From: Marinihelvus fidelis
Lineage (GTDB): Bacteria > Pseudomonadota > Gammaproteobacteria > Xanthomonadales > SZUA-36
NCBI RefSeq assembly: GCF_008725655.1
Contig: NZ_VYXP01000005.1
Span: forward strand, 62,001-126,000
Length of the DNA: 64,000 nt
Direction: 5' to 3'
A model generated the notes under the pieces. The model was not told where the DNA came from. It did no database searches and saw only the letters and a list, made by a program, of their open reading frames with translations. Every line of letters begins with the position of its first letter. Within the stretch, counting starts at the first letter, position 1. The position numbers and the translations under genes are program-made. Below are positions 57,603 to 64,000 of this stretch, in pieces.

Positions 57603-59243
57603 CTAGTCCCCCAGCTGCGCGTACGCCGGCAACGTCAGGAAGTCCCCCAGTTCGTAGCTGCGCGTCATGCCCTTAAGCAATGCCGTCGCGCAGTTGATCG
57701 CCTGGATGTCGAGGATGTTCGCGTCGGCGCACAGCAGCCGCCGGGCGTCATCGAAACATTCATCCAGCCAGTCGTGGTCGACCGCTCGTCCATTGGACAG
57801 CGTTACGCCGTGGTGTGCCCACTGCCATAGCTGGGCGCGGGCGATTTCGGCCGTGGCGGCGTCTTCCATCAGGTGGTGAATGGCCACACAGCCGTTGCCG
57901 CGCAGCCAGGCGGCCAGGTAGCGCACCGCCACATCCACGTTGCGCCGCACGCCGGCCTCGGTGATCTCGCCGCTGCAGGGCGCCAGCAGCATGGCCTCGC
58001 TGATCGGCTCGATCGCCGGCCGCCAGCCCAGCTGGTTGTCGCCGTGGATCACCGCGTCGAAGGCTTCGCGGGCCAGCGGCTCCAGCGCCGGATGGGCCAC
58101 CCAGGTGCCGTCGTGGCCGTCGGCGGCCTCGCGCTGCTTGTCGGCTGACACGCGCGCCAGCGCTTCGGCATTGGCCTGCTCGTCTTCGCGAATCGGCACC
58201 TGCGCCGCCATGCCGCCCATGGCGAAGGCGCCGCGCCGGTGGCAGGTGTCGATCAGCAGCTGCGAGTAGGCGCGCAGGAACGGCGTTGTCATGCTCACCG
58301 CATCACGATCAGGCAGTACGTGGTCCGGGTGCTTCCGCAGCGTCTTGATCCAGGAAAAGATGTAGTCCCAGCGGCCGCAGTTCAGGCCCAGGGCGCGGTC
58401 GCGCAGTGCGTGCAGGATCTCGTGCATCTGGAACACCGCCGGCAGCGTCTCGACCAGTATGGTCACGCGGATGGTGGCGGGCTTTAACCCTAAGCGACGT
58501 TCCGAGAAACTGATCACATCGTTCCACCACTCGGCCTCGGTGTGGTGCTGCAGTTTCGGCAGGTAGAAGTACGGCCGGCTGCCGCGGCGCGCCAGCTCAC
58601 CGTGGTTGTGGAACAGGTACAGGCCGAAATCGACCAGCGCGGCCGGCACCGGGCGGCCGCGGAAACGCAGGTGGCGCTCGGGCAGGTGCAGGCCGCGCGG
58701 GCGCACCATCAGCACGGCGGTTTCATCATTCAGCGCGTAGTGCTTGCCCTCGGCGCTGGTGAAATCAATCTCCCGGCGAATGGCGTCGAACAGGTTCACC
58801 TGGCCGGCAACGATGTTGATCCACGTGGGCGCGGTGGAATCCTCGAAATCCGCCATGTAGACCTGGGCGCCGGAGTTCAACGCGTTGACGACCATCTTGC
58901 GGGTGACGGGACCGGTGATCTCGGTGCGGCGATCCAGCACTTCTTCGGGAATGGCCGCGACCGACCAGTCGTTTTCGCGCACCAGCGCGGTGGCCGGCGC
59001 GAACCCGGGCAGTTCGCCGTCGTCGTAGCGCGCCTGGCGGCGCTCACGTTCGGCCAGCAGGCGCTTCAGGTCCGGGGTGAAACGCTCGACCAGCTCACCG
59101 ACAAAGGCCAGCGCTTCCGGCGTCAGGATGCGTTGTTGGTCGGGCGTGGGCGCGCGCAGCAGTTCCAGCGTCTCGTCGCGGACCGGCTCCAGTTCGGCTC
59201 GCGGCGATTGCAGGGCTTCGAATTCATGAGTGGCAAGGCTCAT
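57603..59243 (-). CDS. aceB: Malate synthase A
   Basis: Glyoxylate-shunt enzyme joining acetyl-CoA and glyoxylate to malate. The 546-residue length is that of isoform A, and the signature region LGLNCGRWDYIFSWIKTLR with FMADFEDS-type metal site (VYMADFEDSTAPTW) is present, as is MGGMAAQVPI. The ATG at 59241-59243 has GAGGAA at good distance; an ATG two codons earlier is too close to it. No isocitrate lyase gene lies in the window; the divergent neighbour is a LysR regulator. Confidence 0.96.
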   Translation of the reverse strand: MSLATHEFEALQSPRAELEPVRDETLELLRAPTPDQQRILTPEALAFVGELVERFTPDLKRLLAERERRQARYDDGELPGFAPATALVRENDWSVAAIPEEVLDRRTEITGPVTRKMVVNALNSGAQVYMADFEDSTAPTWINIVAGQVNLFDAIRREIDFTSAEGKHYALNDETAVLMVRPRGLHLPERHLRFRGRPVPAALVDFGLYLFHNHGELARRGSRPYFYLPKLQHHTEAEWWNDVISFSERRLGLKPATIRVTILVETLPAVFQMHEILHALRDRALGLNCGRWDYIFSWIKTLRKHPDHVLPDRDAVSMTTPFLRAYSQLLIDTCHRRGAFAMGGMAAQVPIREDEQANAEALARVSADKQREAADGHDGTWVAHPALEPLAREAFDAVIHGDNQLGWRPAIEPISEAMLLAPCSGEITEAGVRRNVDVAVRYLAAWLRGNGCVAIHHLMEDAATAEIARAQLWQWAHHGVTLSNGRAVDHDWLDECFDDARRLLCADANILDIQAINCATALLKGMTRSYELGDFLTLPAYAQLGD

Positions 59244-59303
59244 GGGCATTTCCTCATCGGGACGTTGGCATGTGCCGAACAGGTTATGCGCGCGCGACCA
59301 TGA

Positions 59304-59334
59304 TTGAAAAGATGAATCTTTGAATGACTATAAT
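59304..59334 (+). promoter_or_regulatory. Promoter of the LysR gene with operator-like inverted repeat
   Basis: TTGAAA (59304-59309) and a perfect TATAAT (59329-59334) are separated by 19 bases. The spacer contains AAAGAT-GA-ATCTTT (59308-59321), a perfect 6-bp inverted repeat. A regulator bound there would affect this promoter and could also control the divergent aceB. Confidence 0.6.
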
Positions 59335-59365
59335 GAGTTTTGTTAAAGCTAAGGCGCGAAACCCC

Positions 59366-60319
59366 ATGACCGACACCACCCGCCACTACTACAAGGGCAA
59401 TTCGCTGAAACAACTGCGCGCCTTCTGCGCCGTCGCCCGCGCCGGCAGCATGACCGACGCGGCGCGCGAACTGTTCCTGAGCCAGTCGGCCGTGAGCCTG
59501 CAGGTCAAGGCGCTGGAACAACAAATGGGCGTGGAACTGTTCGAACGCCGCGGCCCCAACATCAGCCTGACACCGGACGGCCGCAAGCTGATGGACATGG
59601 CGCGGCCGCTGGTGGAAGGCATCGACGACCTGCCGCAGCGCTTCGAACACGAGGTCCGCGGCGGCGCGGATTCCGGCGAACTGGTGATCGCCGGCGGCGA
59701 ATCGGCGATGACCTACATCCTGCCCGACCTTCTGGGCCGCTTCCAGAACGACCACCGCGGCATCCAGGTCAGCCTGCGCAACGTCGGCATCAGCGAGGGC
59801 CTGGGCCTGATCCGCGACGACGAGGCCGATTTCGCCGTTGGCTCTATGCTCGACGTGCCATCGGATATCGCCTACACGCCCATGTGGTCACATGCACCCA
59901 TGCTGATCATGCCCGCCGGCCACCCGCTGGCCGGGCAAGACGACATCCAGCTGGCCGACATCGCCGCCCACGACCTGATCCTGCCACCCCGGCGCCTGAC
60001 CACCTGGCGCCTGGTCGACCGCGTGTTCCAGCAGCAGGGCGTGCCCTTCAACGTGGCCCTGGAGGTCAACGGCTGGGGCGTCATCAAGCGCCTGGTGGAA
60101 GCCGGCCTGGGCCTGTCCATCGTCTCGGGCGTGTGCGTGCTGGACGACGACAACCTGGTCGCCCGCGACATGAGCGCCCACTTCCCCCGCCGCGACTACG
60201 GCATCGTCACCCGCCGCGGCCGCCACCTGCCGGCACCCGCCCGCGCCTTCCTGGAAGCCATCCAGGACACGGCGCCGCCGCGCTCACCGTGGGAGCAGGA
60301 GGGGCACTCCTCGCGCTAG
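59366..60319 (+). CDS. LysR-family transcriptional regulator divergent from aceB
   Basis: 317 residues: an N-terminal winged HTH (LKQLRAFCAVARAGSMTDAA, LSQSAVSLQVKALEQQMGV) and a type-2 periplasmic-binding-protein-like effector domain (about 95-305). The ATG at 59366 is chosen because the frame's earlier ATG lies upstream of the predicted transcription start. LysR regulators commonly control the divergent gene, so acetate/glyoxylate metabolism is the likely target, though unproven. Confidence 0.9.
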   Translation: MTDTTRHYYKGNSLKQLRAFCAVARAGSMTDAARELFLSQSAVSLQVKALEQQMGVELFERRGPNISLTPDGRKLMDMARPLVEGIDDLPQRFEHEVRGGADSGELVIAGGESAMTYILPDLLGRFQNDHRGIQVSLRNVGISEGLGLIRDDEADFAVGSMLDVPSDIAYTPMWSHAPMLIMPAGHPLAGQDDIQLADIAAHDLILPPRRLTTWRLVDRVFQQQGVPFNVALEVNGWGVIKRLVEAGLGLSIVSGVCVLDDDNLVARDMSAHFPRRDYGIVTRRGRHLPAPARAFLEAIQDTAPPRSPWEQEGHSSR

Positions 60320-60358
60320 CACGCTAAGATCTGGAAAACACCAACAAAAAGGGATGCC

Positions 60359-62005
60359 ATGAACCGGAACTACGCGCTCGCGCTCGCCATCGCTCTTGCC
60401 CTGGCCCTGAACCTCGTCGCCACCGGCACGGCGTTCGGCTGGACCATCGAAAAGATACCGGAAACCGAATCCGCGAACTGGCCGCAAACGCTGGAAACAC
60501 GGGCCACCGGCCGCGCCGTCACGAACGCCGAGACCGGCGAATGGCTGCGCCAGTGGCCGGGCACTTATTTTGAAACGGCGTTCTCAGGCGACCGCGTGGC
60601 CTTCCGCATTGGCGCGGGCGATGTGATCCTGGACGTGCGTGTGGACGACGATGCCCCCGTCATTCTTGGCAAACCGGAACCCGGCCTGTATCAACTCACC
60701 GGCCTGGCCCCCGGCGACCACCGGCTGCGCGTCGATGTCGCCTCGGAGAACCAGGGCTGGACGACCATCTTTGGCGGTTTCTTCGCGGGCGAAGGCACCC
60801 GGGCGTTGCCGCTACCGGCCCGCGAGGTCCAGCTCGAGTTCATCGGTGACTCCCACACCGTCGGTTACGCCAACCGCTCCTGGCAGCGCGAGTGCGACAA
60901 CGACGAGGTCTGGGCCACCACCGCCACCTCGCGCGGCATCGCCCCGCTGGCCGCCGCGGCATTCGACGCCGACTACCAGGTCAACGCCATTTCCGGCCGC
61001 GGCGTGGTCAGGAACTACGGCGGCGGTGACGGCGACACCCTCCCGCAGGCGTACCCGTACACGCTGTTCGACAAGACCAGGGCCTACACCGACGCCACCT
61101 GGTCACCAGCGGTCATCGTCATCGCGCTGGGCACCAATGATTTTTCAACGCCGCTCACCGATGGCGAACCCTGGCAAGACCGCGCGGCATTGCGCGAAGC
61201 CTACGCGGACCGCTACATGCGTTTCGTGCTGGATCTGCGCGAGCGTCATCCGGACGCGGGCTTCGTGCTCTGGATCGCCGACCGCCCCGAGGGCGAGATC
61301 AGCACCGCCCTGCAACACGTAGTCGACAAGCTGGCGGTGCGCGGCGAGCGCCGCGTGGAGATGGTCATCGTCAGCGACCTGGAAATGACCGCCTGCCACT
61401 GGCACCCCGGCCAGGCCGACAACCAGCGCGTGGCCACGGCGCTGAATGGCGCCATTGCCCGCCAGTTGGCCGCTGCCGGCTCGGGGAACGAAGACTCGAA
61501 AGCCGCTCAGCTACAGCAGCGCCTGGCCAACAATCCCGCCACCCCCTGGAACGTTTACGGCCCCGGCCAGGTGACCGAGGTCCTTCCCGGCGAAGGCCCC
61601 CAGGGCTTCCCGGCGTTCCGCGTCGATGTACAGTCGAAAGCCGCCAACCCCTGGGAAATCGGCACCGTCAACAGCATCGAAAAGCCCATCGCCAAAGACG
61701 ATGTCATCGTCGTCGCCCTGTGGCTGCGCGCGCCACACCTTGCCGACGGCGAGACCACGGAGATCCCCAGCTTCGGCCTGAGCCTGTCCTCCCCGCCCTA
61801 CGACGGCATCGCCGGCAATTCGGCCACCGTGACCCACCAGTGGCAACAGTTCTTCGCCACCGGCACCGCCGGCAAGAACTTCAGCGCCAGCGAACTGGGG
61901 CTGGGTGTCCACCTGGGCAACGCCGCCCGTGTCATCGACCTGGGGCCAGTGCGGGTGTTCAACCTGGGGCCGGGGGCGGATGTCAGCGGGTTGGTGGGGG
62001 ACTAG
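60359..62005 (+). CDS. Secreted SGNH-family esterase resembling CE2 acetyl esterases
   Basis: 548 residues with a signal peptide (MNRNYALALAIALALALNLVATGTAFG). An N-terminal beta-rich domain (about 30-150) precedes an SGNH hydrolase (about 155-380): block I GDSHTVGYA with the nucleophile serine, GTNDF as block III and the catalytic histidine in CHWHPGQADNQRVA. This jelly-roll plus SGNH order is that of CE2 carbohydrate esterases, which remove acetyl groups from polysaccharides. A further beta-rich domain (about 395-548, VDVQSKAANPWEIG) may bind carbohydrate. Substrate not inferable. Confidence 0.8.
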   Translation: MNRNYALALAIALALALNLVATGTAFGWTIEKIPETESANWPQTLETRATGRAVTNAETGEWLRQWPGTYFETAFSGDRVAFRIGAGDVILDVRVDDDAPVILGKPEPGLYQLTGLAPGDHRLRVDVASENQGWTTIFGGFFAGEGTRALPLPAREVQLEFIGDSHTVGYANRSWQRECDNDEVWATTATSRGIAPLAAAAFDADYQVNAISGRGVVRNYGGGDGDTLPQAYPYTLFDKTRAYTDATWSPAVIVIALGTNDFSTPLTDGEPWQDRAALREAYADRYMRFVLDLRERHPDAGFVLWIADRPEGEISTALQHVVDKLAVRGERRVEMVIVSDLEMTACHWHPGQADNQRVATALNGAIARQLAAAGSGNEDSKAAQLQQRLANNPATPWNVYGPGQVTEVLPGEGPQGFPAFRVDVQSKAANPWEIGTVNSIEKPIAKDDVIVVALWLRAPHLADGETTEIPSFGLSLSSPPYDGIAGNSATVTHQWQQFFATGTAGKNFSASELGLGVHLGNAARVIDLGPVRVFNLGPGADVSGLVGD

Positions 62006-62040
62006 GCCAGACCATCCGCCATCAGCCGGCGTGGTTTAAT

Positions 62041-62085
62041 ATGCTATTATGCATCAAATGGAAGACATGATATGTAATAACATAT
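62041..62085 (+). promoter_or_regulatory. Putative hipBA promoter and operators
   Basis: Two palindromes precede hipB: ATGC-TATTAT-GCAT (62041-62054), whose centre is a -10-like TATTAT, and ATATGT-AATA-ACATAT (62070-62085), which runs into the hipB start codon. HipB-type antitoxins bind such paired operators to autorepress their operon. Confidence 0.5.
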
Positions 62086-62419
62086 GCCCAACTACACCAC
62101 AGCGTCGATCACAACAGCGCTCAGGAACGCACGCAAAGCCCGGGGCCTGAGCCAGCGCGCCCTGGGCGAACTGACCGGCGTGCCCCAAAGCCACATCTCC
62201 CGGATCGAGCAGGGCAACGTCGACCTGCGCGTCTCCAGCCTGGTGGAACTCGCCCGCACACTGGGCCTTGAACTCGCACTGGTGCCACGCGAAGCCTTGC
62301 CCGCCATCAGCGCCATGACCCAAAGCACCGCGACGCATGACCCGCGCTATCGGCCCGGGACAATGGAGGCACGCCCCGCTTACAGCCTGGATGACGATGA
62401 CACCGGCGATGGCGACTAG
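62084..62419 (+). CDS. hipB: HipB-like antitoxin / XRE-family repressor
   Basis: 111-residue DNA-binding protein with an XRE helix-turn-helix at about 10-62 (KARGLSQRALGELTGVPQSHI, SRIEQGNVDLRVSSLVELA) and an acidic, disordered C-terminus (SLDDDDTGDGD). As in HipBA modules it would bind the kinase and repress the operon. No Shine-Dalgarno lies at normal distance; the start codon is inside the second palindrome. The end overlaps hipA. Confidence 0.85.
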   Translation: MPNYTTASITTALRNARKARGLSQRALGELTGVPQSHISRIEQGNVDLRVSSLVELARTLGLELALVPREALPAISAMTQSTATHDPRYRPGTMEARPAYSLDDDDTGDGD

Positions 62420-63638
62420 CGTCTCCGTCCTCAATGTCCTGCTGCACGGCGAACCCGTCGCCACGCTGACGCGTGTCGATGGCGACCGCACACTGTTCGC
62501 GTTCTACGACCACTACATCAACGACCCAAAACGTCCGACACTGAGCCTGGGCTTCAAGGACAGACTCGGCGAGCTGATCACGGCGTTAAGGCCGGTGCAG
62601 ACCCGCATCCAGCCCTTTCTGTCCAACCTGCTACCGGAAGGCCCCATGCGCGGCTACCTGGCCGAGCAGTCCGGTGTCAGCCCGGAACGGGAGTTCTTCC
62701 TGCTATGGGCCCTTGGCGAGGATCTGCCCGGCGCCGTGACGGTTGAATCCGCCACCGGTGAGGCGTGGCCACCAGCCCGCGACAACGCGTCGGGGCCGCA
62801 TACAGGAGATGAACGCCAAACCGCCCTGCGATTCTCACTCGCCGGCGTGCAACTCAAGTTCTCCGCCGTCGAGAACACCGAGAACAAGGGACTGACCATT
62901 CCCGCCCGGGGCATCGGCGGCTCGTGGATCGTCAAGTTGCCGTCGCACCAATTTACCGGCGCCCCGGAGAACGAATTTTCGATGCTGACGCTCGCGCGGC
63001 TGATCGGAATGGACGTACCGGCCACCCGGCTGGTTGATGTCGACACCATCACGAACCTGCCCACCGGCGCCGGAACACCCAAAGGCCAGGCCCTGGCCAT
63101 CAAGCGGTTCGACCGCTTGCCCGACGGCAGTAAAGTCCACTTCGAGGATTTCGCCCAGATCTTCGGCGTTTACCCGGCCGACAAATACGCCCGGGCCAGC
63201 GCCATGAACATCGCCACGGTCATCGGCGCAGAAGGCAACCACCAGGACATCGCCGAGTTCGTCCGCCGCCTGACCTTCAACACCCTGATCGGCAACGCCG
63301 ACATGCACCTGAAAAACTGGTCGATGATCTACCACGACACGCGCACCGCTACGCTGGCGCCAGCTTACGATTTCGTCTCGACCATCCCCTACATGGCAGA
63401 CGAATCGGCCGCCCTTCGCGTAAGCCGCACCCGGCGATTCGACGAATTCACGTATGACGAACTCGCTCACATGGCCGCCCGCTCACGCCTGCCCCAGAAA
63501 ATCGTGCTCGACGCCGCCCGCGAGACCACCGCGCTCTTCCACGAAACCTGGAACCAGGAGAAGCACAACCTGCCGTTGTCACGGGAGGTGATCAGCGCCA
63601 TCGAAGCGCACCTGCGCAAAGTGCCGATTGCCGGGTAA
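62409..63638 (+). CDS. hipA: HipA-like serine/threonine kinase toxin
   Basis: 409 residues: an N-terminal subdomain (SVLNVLLHGEPVATL..FLSNLLPEGPMR) and a HipA-C kinase domain with the autophosphorylation-loop motif FSLAGVQLKFSA, ATP lysine region ALAIKRFDR, catalytic NADMHLKNWSMI and metal-binding APAYDFVS. HipA kinases phosphorylate aminoacyl-tRNA synthetases and induce dormancy. The ATG at 62409 overlaps the hipB end; an ATG at 62397 is also possible. The full N-subdomain is present, so this is a two-gene HipBA, not the split HipBST form. Confidence 0.9.
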   Translation: MATSVSVLNVLLHGEPVATLTRVDGDRTLFAFYDHYINDPKRPTLSLGFKDRLGELITALRPVQTRIQPFLSNLLPEGPMRGYLAEQSGVSPEREFFLLWALGEDLPGAVTVESATGEAWPPARDNASGPHTGDERQTALRFSLAGVQLKFSAVENTENKGLTIPARGIGGSWIVKLPSHQFTGAPENEFSMLTLARLIGMDVPATRLVDVDTITNLPTGAGTPKGQALAIKRFDRLPDGSKVHFEDFAQIFGVYPADKYARASAMNIATVIGAEGNHQDIAEFVRRLTFNTLIGNADMHLKNWSMIYHDTRTATLAPAYDFVSTIPYMADESAALRVSRTRRFDEFTYDELAHMAARSRLPQKIVLDAARETTALFHETWNQEKHNLPLSREVISAIEAHLRKVPIAG

Positions 63639-63778
63639 TCCAGAAGCAACGCCCAACCCCTCCGTAAAACCGCCCCCCCCGCGACACGCCATCCACCACC
63701 AACTCGCCACCCCAAAAACTTTCGCGCCCTTCGCGAAATCAGCGTAATTGGCGTCCTGTTTTGACGACCTCCCAACAA

Positions 63779-63812
63779 AAGAAAAACCCGGGCTGTCACC
63801 GACCCGGGTCTT
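63779..63812 (-). terminator. Terminator of the ammonium transporter gene
   Basis: On the minus strand, ACCCGGG and CCCGGGT enclose a ten-base loop and are followed by TTTTTCTTTTG. It lies about 26 bases after the amtB stop. Between the hipA stop and this element (63639-63778) I see no gene. Confidence 0.75.
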
Positions 63813-63837
63813 CCACACACACTTACTTTTCTGAAAC

Positions 63838-64000
63838 TTACGCGGACTTGAACTCCGGGTAGGCCTCGATGCCGCACTCGCCGACATCCAGTCCTTCGTA
63901 CTCCTCTTCCTCGGAGACTCGGATGCCCATCACCAGCTTGAGCACGAACCAGACGATGAAGCTGGTCACAAACACCCAGGTGAAGATGGTGAACGCACCC
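63838..64000 (-). CDS. amtB: Ammonium transporter, C-terminal end (truncated by window edge)
   Basis: The last 53 codons are in the window. They encode the final transmembrane helix ([20 protein letters not shown]) and the cytoplasmic tail [24 protein letters not shown], the hallmark C-terminus of Amt/MEP channels that contacts PII proteins. The rest, and probably a glnK gene, lie beyond the edge. The stop codon is TAA at 63838-63840. Confidence 0.9.
   Translation of the reverse strand, partial: GAFTIFTWVFVTSFIVWFVLKLVMGIRVSEEEEYEGLDVGECGIEAYPEFKSA

Noticed and set aside
59324-59365. Earlier ATG as the start of the LysR protein
   Set aside because: It lies upstream of the predicted TATAAT box and so would not be in the transcript.
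62084-63638. HipBST three-gene module
   Set aside because: The kinase carries its own N-terminal subdomain and no separate small hipS gene lies between hipB and hipA.

Overview
The window is one contiguous stretch of a high-GC gammaproteobacterial chromosome. The gene blocks engB/cytochrome c4/dsbA, DUF2782-polA, topA-smg-dprA-LysM-def-fmt-rsmB, ntrYX-trkAH and glnA-DUF4124-ntrBC are the arrangements known from Xanthomonadales/Chromatiales-type gammaproteobacteria. Long chains of membrane-anchored TolB/FlgO-like TPR proteins make me think of Wenzhouxiangellaceae or Woeseiaceae, but that family-level guess is only an inference. I see no rRNA, tRNA, insertion sequence, prophage or CRISPR array.

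Layout. 1-7.5 kb: a cut-off lytic transglycosylase, a TSUP exporter, dsbA, cytochrome c4, engB, hemB, aroE, trmH, a lone TRAP small permease and a DUF2782 protein. 7.5-20.5 kb: polA, then a highly structured stretch that looks like a C-rich-loop small RNA, hemF-tsaC, topA, smg, dprA, a LysM protein and the divergent def-fmt-rsmB operon. 20.4-27.5 kb: a DUF4390 protein, an NtrY-like kinase, an NtrX-like regulator whose AAA+ core is degenerate, and the TrkA/TrkH potassium system. 27.5-36.2 kb: a lipid A acyltransferase, dtd, a small secreted protein, then (minus strand) a sugar dehydrogenase, uppP, glnA with a readable sigma-54 promoter and NtrC sites, a DUF4124 protein, ntrB and ntrC.

36.5-57.0 kb is the unusual part: ten consecutive, co-oriented, mostly overlapping paralogous genes (598-751 codons). 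Each encodes three N-terminal membrane segments, a Pro/Ala-rich linker, a TolB/FlgO-like domain (family signature S-[IVL]-A-V-L) and a divergent TPR-rich C-terminal half that should face the periplasm. Comparing the ten by eye shows mosaicism: three recurrent N-terminal types are combined with at least four TolB-like types, so the modules appear to have been shuffled. I find no catalytic domain. This is the best candidate in the window for an undescribed system.

57.1-64 kb: a DUF2628 protein, malate synthase aceB divergent from a LysR regulator with an inverted repeat inside its promoter spacer, a secreted SGNH/CE2-like esterase, a hipBA toxin-antitoxin pair with palindromes at its promoter and start codon, and the 3' end of an ammonium transporter gene. 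With glnA-ntrBC, the ammonium transporter gives the window two loci of nitrogen assimilation.
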